Of a stretch of 64,000 nt of DNA, positions 61,267 through 64,000 are shown one piece after another. The notes below the pieces were generated by a model that saw only the letters and a program-made list of their open reading frames with translations, was not told where the DNA came from and ran no database searches. Made by a program: the position numbers and the translations under genes. Where the stretch lies: assembly GCF_002483225.1 (NCBI RefSeq), contig NZ_DLHL01000043.1, forward strand, positions 1 through 64,000, in the 5' to 3' direction. This stretch comes from Gemmatimonas sp. UBA7669 (lineage in GTDB: Bacteria; Gemmatimonadota; Gemmatimonadetes; Gemmatimonadales; Gemmatimonadaceae). Numbering within the stretch: the first letter of the stretch is position 1; each line of letters starts with the position of its first letter.

Positions 61267-62232
61267 ATGACCGCGCCCCGGCTGCCAATCCACGACCACA
61301 TGACCGAGTTGGCCGACCCTACGCGGGGTCGGCTGCTGGCGGCGTTGGAGCGGCAGGAGCTCACGGTGGGCGAGCTGGCGCTGGCCCTGCAGCTGCCGCA
61401 GAGCACCGTGAGCCGTCACCTCAAGATCCTGCTCGATCAGGGCTGGGTGGCCTCGCGGGCCGAGGGGGCGAGCCGCTGGTACCGCCTCCACTCGGCGCTC
61501 AATGCGCGCATGCAGGCGCTGTGGACGCTGGTGCATGAGGCCTTTGTGCACACGCCGGTGGCGCTGCAGGACGCGGCGCGACTGGATGCCGTGGTACAGG
61601 CGCGGCGCAGCACCACGCAGTCGTTTTTTGCCAGTGCGAGCGCCGAGTGGGATGCGCTGCGCAGCGAAATGTTTGGTGCGCGCGCGGACCTGAGTGCGCT
61701 GCTGGCCCTGCTCGACCCTACGTGGGTGGTGGGTGACCTGGGCTGCGGTACCGGCGCTCTGAGTGCCGCGCTCGCGCCGCATGTGCACACGGTACATGCC
61801 GTGGACGCGTCGCCGGCCATGCTGTCGGCCGCCGGTGCGCGACTGGCGGGTCTGCACAATGTGCAGCTGCATGACGGCGCACTCGAGGCGTTGCCACTCG
61901 ATGATCACACGCTCGATGTCGCGGTCCTGATGCTGGTGCTGCATCACGTGCCGGACCCGCTGCGTGCGCTGCGCGAGGTGCAACGAGTCCTGCGACCCGC
62001 CGGGCGTGTGCTCATTGCCGATATGCGTCCGCATGCGCAGGAGCGATACCGGGAAACCATGGGCCACATGTGGCTGGGTTTCTCCGAGCAGGAGTTGCAG
62101 CGCTGGTTGCACGAAGCCGGCTTTGAGGTCGTTCGCTACACGGCATTGCCGGTTGATGCGGCGGCCAGTGGGCCGGCGATGTTCAGTTGTACGGCGGTCG
62201 CGGTACCGGCGCCCAGTCTGGTTCTAGCGTGA
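61267..62232 (+). CDS. ArsR-type regulator fused to SAM-dependent methyltransferase
   Basis: 321 aa. The N-terminal winged helix (about 10-90) has HMTELADPTRGRLLAALERQELTVGELA and LPQSTVSRHLKILLDQGWVASR. The C-terminal half is a class I methyltransferase: motif I VVGDLGCGTGALSAAL (about 157-172), VHAVDASPAMLSAA, DVAVLMLVLHHVPDPLRALREVQRVLRPAGRVLIADM (in parts). ArsR regulators with such a domain that respond to S-adenosylhomocysteine (SahR type) are known from Proteobacteria. The gene is followed by ahcY, which supports a SAM-cycle role. Whether it still methylates anything is unknown. Confidence 0.88.
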   Translation: MTAPRLPIHDHMTELADPTRGRLLAALERQELTVGELALALQLPQSTVSRHLKILLDQGWVASRAEGASRWYRLHSALNARMQALWTLVHEAFVHTPVALQDAARLDAVVQARRSTTQSFFASASAEWDALRSEMFGARADLSALLALLDPTWVVGDLGCGTGALSAALAPHVHTVHAVDASPAMLSAAGARLAGLHNVQLHDGALEALPLDDHTLDVAVLMLVLHHVPDPLRALREVQRVLRPAGRVLIADMRPHAQERYRETMGHMWLGFSEQELQRWLHEAGFEVVRYTALPVDAAASGPAMFSCTAVAVPAPSLVLA

Positions 62233-62247
62233 TCGTCTGGCTTCTTC

Positions 62248-62338
62248 ACTGATCAGTTCCGGGTGTTGAGTTCAGGTTTCGAGTTGTAGGTCACTTTCGA
62301 CTCGATACTCCAACGCAAAACTCGAAACTGATCGGTTC
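62248..62338. repeat. Intergenic inverted repeat related to the 20.2-kb hairpin
   Basis: ACTGATCAGTTCCGGGTGTTGAG at the left is mirrored by CTCGAAACTGATCGGT at 62321-62336, with TTTCGAGTTG at 62277-62286 between. The first 44 bases align with 20261-20304 with few differences. The element fills the gap between the ArsR-methyltransferase stop and ahcY and may act as a terminator or attenuator. Confidence 0.6.
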
Positions 62339-62387
62339 AATACGTTCGTTTCATCGGTACCACGGTCCTTCATCTCCATACTTCTCC

Positions 62388-63878
62388 ATGTCCACTTCCG
62401 TCATGACCGAACACGGCGTCGCGCTGCTGACGTCACTCGACCGTCCCGCCTTTGCCGTGCGCGATCTCTCGCTCGCGGAGTGGGGTCGCAAGGAAATCCG
62501 TCTCGCCGAGCAGGAGATGCCGGGCCTGATGGCACTGCGCGCGGAGTACGGCGCGTCGCAGCCGCTCAAGGGCGCGAAGATCATGGGTTCGCTGCACATG
62601 ACGGTGCAGACGGCGGTGCTCATCGAGACGCTCACCGCGCTGGGCGCCGACGTGCGCTGGGTGTCGTGCAACATCTTCTCCACGCAGGATCATGCGGCGG
62701 CGGCCGTGGCCGTGGGTCCGCAAGGCACGGTGGACAACCCCAAGGGCACGCCGGTCTTTGCGTGGAAGGGTGAGACGCTCGAGGAATACTGGTGGTGCAC
62801 GGAGCAGGCGCTGATGTGGCCGGACGGCACGGGCCCCAACCTGCTGCTGGATGACGGCGGCGACGCTACGCTGCTGGTGCACAAGGGCGCCGAGTACGAA
62901 AAGACGGGCACGGTGCCGAGCTTTGACAGCGACAACGAGCCGGAAGAGTGGGGCGTGATTCTCGACCTGCTGCGCGTGGAGCAGCAGAAGAATCCGGGCC
63001 GCTGGACGAAGGTGCTGGCGGGCATTCGTGGTGTGTCGGAAGAGACCACCACGGGTGTGCACCGTCTCTACGAAATGGAGAAGGCCGGCACGCTGGCGTT
63101 CCCCGCCATCAACGTGAACGACGCCGTCACCAAGTCCAAGTTCGACAATCTGTACGGCTGCCGTCACTCGGTGGTGGACGGCCTCAATCGTGCGACCGAC
63201 GTGATGCTGGCCGGCAAGATCGTGGTGGTGCTCGGCTACGGTGACGTGGGCAAGGGCTGCGCGCAGGCGCTCAAGGGTCAGGGCGCGCGTGTCGTCATCA
63301 CGGAAATCGACCCGATCTGCGCGCTGCAGGCGGCGCTGGAAGGGTATCAGGTCACGACGCTCGAAGACATTGTGGAGCAGGCCGACATCTTCGTGAGCGC
63401 GACGGGCAACAAGAACGTCATCACCGTGGAACACATGAGCCGCATGAAGGACAAGGCCATCGTGTCCAACATCGGCCACTTCGACAACGAGATCGACATG
63501 GCCGGTCTCAAGAAGGTCGAAGGCATGAAGCGCATCAACATCAAGCCGCAGTATGACGAGTTCGTGCTGCCGAACGGGCGCTCCATTCTGGTGCTGGCCG
63601 AAGGCCGTCTCATGAATCTGGGCTGCGCCACGGGCCACCCGAGCTTCGTGATGAGCGCGAGCTTCAGCAATCAGGTGCTGGCGCAGCTCGAGCTGCACGC
63701 GCGAGCGGAGTCGTACGAGAAGAAGGTGTACACGCTGCCCAAGCACCTCGACGAGAAGGTGGCGCGACTGCACCTCGACAAGCTGGGCGTGAAGTTGACC
63801 ACGTTGACGGCGGATCAGGCGAGCTACATTGGCGTGGATGTGAATGGGCCGTACAAGGCCGCCCACTACAAATACTGA
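62388..63878 (+). CDS. ahcY: Adenosylhomocysteinase
   Basis: 496 aa from the ATG at 62388 (ATG at 62403 possible), the length of the long bacterial form. It hydrolyses S-adenosylhomocysteine to adenosine and homocysteine with bound NAD, relieving inhibition of methyltransferases. The NAD-binding Rossmann motif is GYGDVGKGCAQALKGQGARV, in part, near 281-295. LHMTVQTAVLIETL, TTTGVHRLYEM and NLYGCRHSVVDGL are substrate-binding stretches; the C-terminal YKAAHYKY is the typical end that reaches the neighbouring subunit. All key residues appear intact. Confidence 0.97.
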   Translation: MSTSVMTEHGVALLTSLDRPAFAVRDLSLAEWGRKEIRLAEQEMPGLMALRAEYGASQPLKGAKIMGSLHMTVQTAVLIETLTALGADVRWVSCNIFSTQDHAAAAVAVGPQGTVDNPKGTPVFAWKGETLEEYWWCTEQALMWPDGTGPNLLLDDGGDATLLVHKGAEYEKTGTVPSFDSDNEPEEWGVILDLLRVEQQKNPGRWTKVLAGIRGVSEETTTGVHRLYEMEKAGTLAFPAINVNDAVTKSKFDNLYGCRHSVVDGLNRATDVMLAGKIVVVLGYGDVGKGCAQALKGQGARVVITEIDPICALQAALEGYQVTTLEDIVEQADIFVSATGNKNVITVEHMSRMKDKAIVSNIGHFDNEIDMAGLKKVEGMKRINIKPQYDEFVLPNGRSILVLAEGRLMNLGCATGHPSFVMSASFSNQVLAQLELHARAESYEKKVYTLPKHLDEKVARLHLDKLGVKLTTLTADQASYIGVDVNGPYKAAHYKY

Positions 63879-63964
63879 ACCAAAGAGTGGCGTAAGGTGT
63901 GACCGCGTAAGGTGGAACTGCGGGAAGGGACTGCAGGCGGGGCACTTGCGGGAACTGCGGGAAC

Positions 63965-63992
63965 GGGACGGGGCAGGGAACTGCCCCGTCCC
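63965..63992. terminator. Hairpin terminator downstream of ahcY
   Basis: GGGACGGGGCAG and CTGCCCCGTCCC form a perfect 12-bp stem with a GGAA loop, 86 bases after the ahcY stop. A T-run is not visible after it, so termination may need other factors or be bidirectional. Confidence 0.6.
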
Positions 63993-64000
63993 AGGTGGGT

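Overview
The window is high-GC (roughly two thirds G+C by eye), densely coded bacterial DNA with one tRNA gene and no rRNA, transposase or integrase. The mix of genes suggests a Gram-negative, outer-membrane bacterium of the Gemmatimonadota or a close relative. That mix includes outer-membrane barrels, a TonB receptor, many Sec-signal lipoproteins, CBM48 (AMPK1-type) modules outside enzymes, a PEP-CTERM protein, zinc-ribbon Hanks kinases, CsgG/TolB-like TPR proteins and a complete type VI secretion cluster. The phylum is an inference; no marker gene here settles it.

Region 1 (1-4.3 kb, mostly minus strand): a lipoprotein gene, then an ECF sigma factor translationally coupled to a membrane protein with an extracytoplasmic CBM48 domain, then a small exported protein and an exported protein ending in a second CBM48-like module. 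Region 2 (4.3-9.2 kb, plus): ddl, a rhomboid protease, an unusual queF, an AraC regulator and two small exported proteins. A tRNA-Phe gene follows. Region 3 (9.4-11 kb): an ORC/CDC6-like ATPase with a winged-helix tail, preceded by an AT-rich array of GGTTAT/ATAACC palindromes on a 36-37 bp period. Region 4 (11-20.2 kb): an AraC/GyrI regulator, a probable lipoprotein, a GNAT enzyme overlapping tail-to-tail with a large TPR protein, a PEP-CTERM protein, queD, and a TonB receptor with a partner lipoprotein.

Region 5 (20.3-46 kb) is the type VI secretion system. The minus-strand operon reads tssB-tssC-hcp-tagJ-tssA-tssE-tssF-tssG-clpV-vgrG-(unknown)-PAAR. The diverging plus-strand half carries two different tssK genes, tssL and tssM. 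Between the two tssK genes, on the other strand, lies a tail-anchored Pro/Ala-rich protein with a kinase-N-lobe-like head and four copies of an F-T-x-M-[FI] motif. A zinc-ribbon Ser/Thr kinase closes the cluster. No tssJ, FHA protein, PP2C phosphatase or toxin is visible.

Region 6 (46-53.6 kb): a CsgG-like TPR protein, then a minus-strand operon of a second CsgG-like TPR lipoprotein, an outer-membrane barrel and a 918-residue lipoprotein of seven Cys-rich repeats, then an M48 metalloprotease. Region 7 (53.6-64 kb): a TetA-like MFS pump, a phospholipase-D-type synthase, a tandem universal stress protein, an MlaD/MlaE pair coupled to a DUF4010 membrane protein, and an ArsR-methyltransferase fusion next to ahcY.

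The strongest leads for something undescribed are the FTxMF-motif protein and double TssK in the T6SS, the ORC-like gene with its periodic palindrome array, and the CsgG-barrel-Cys-repeat operon.
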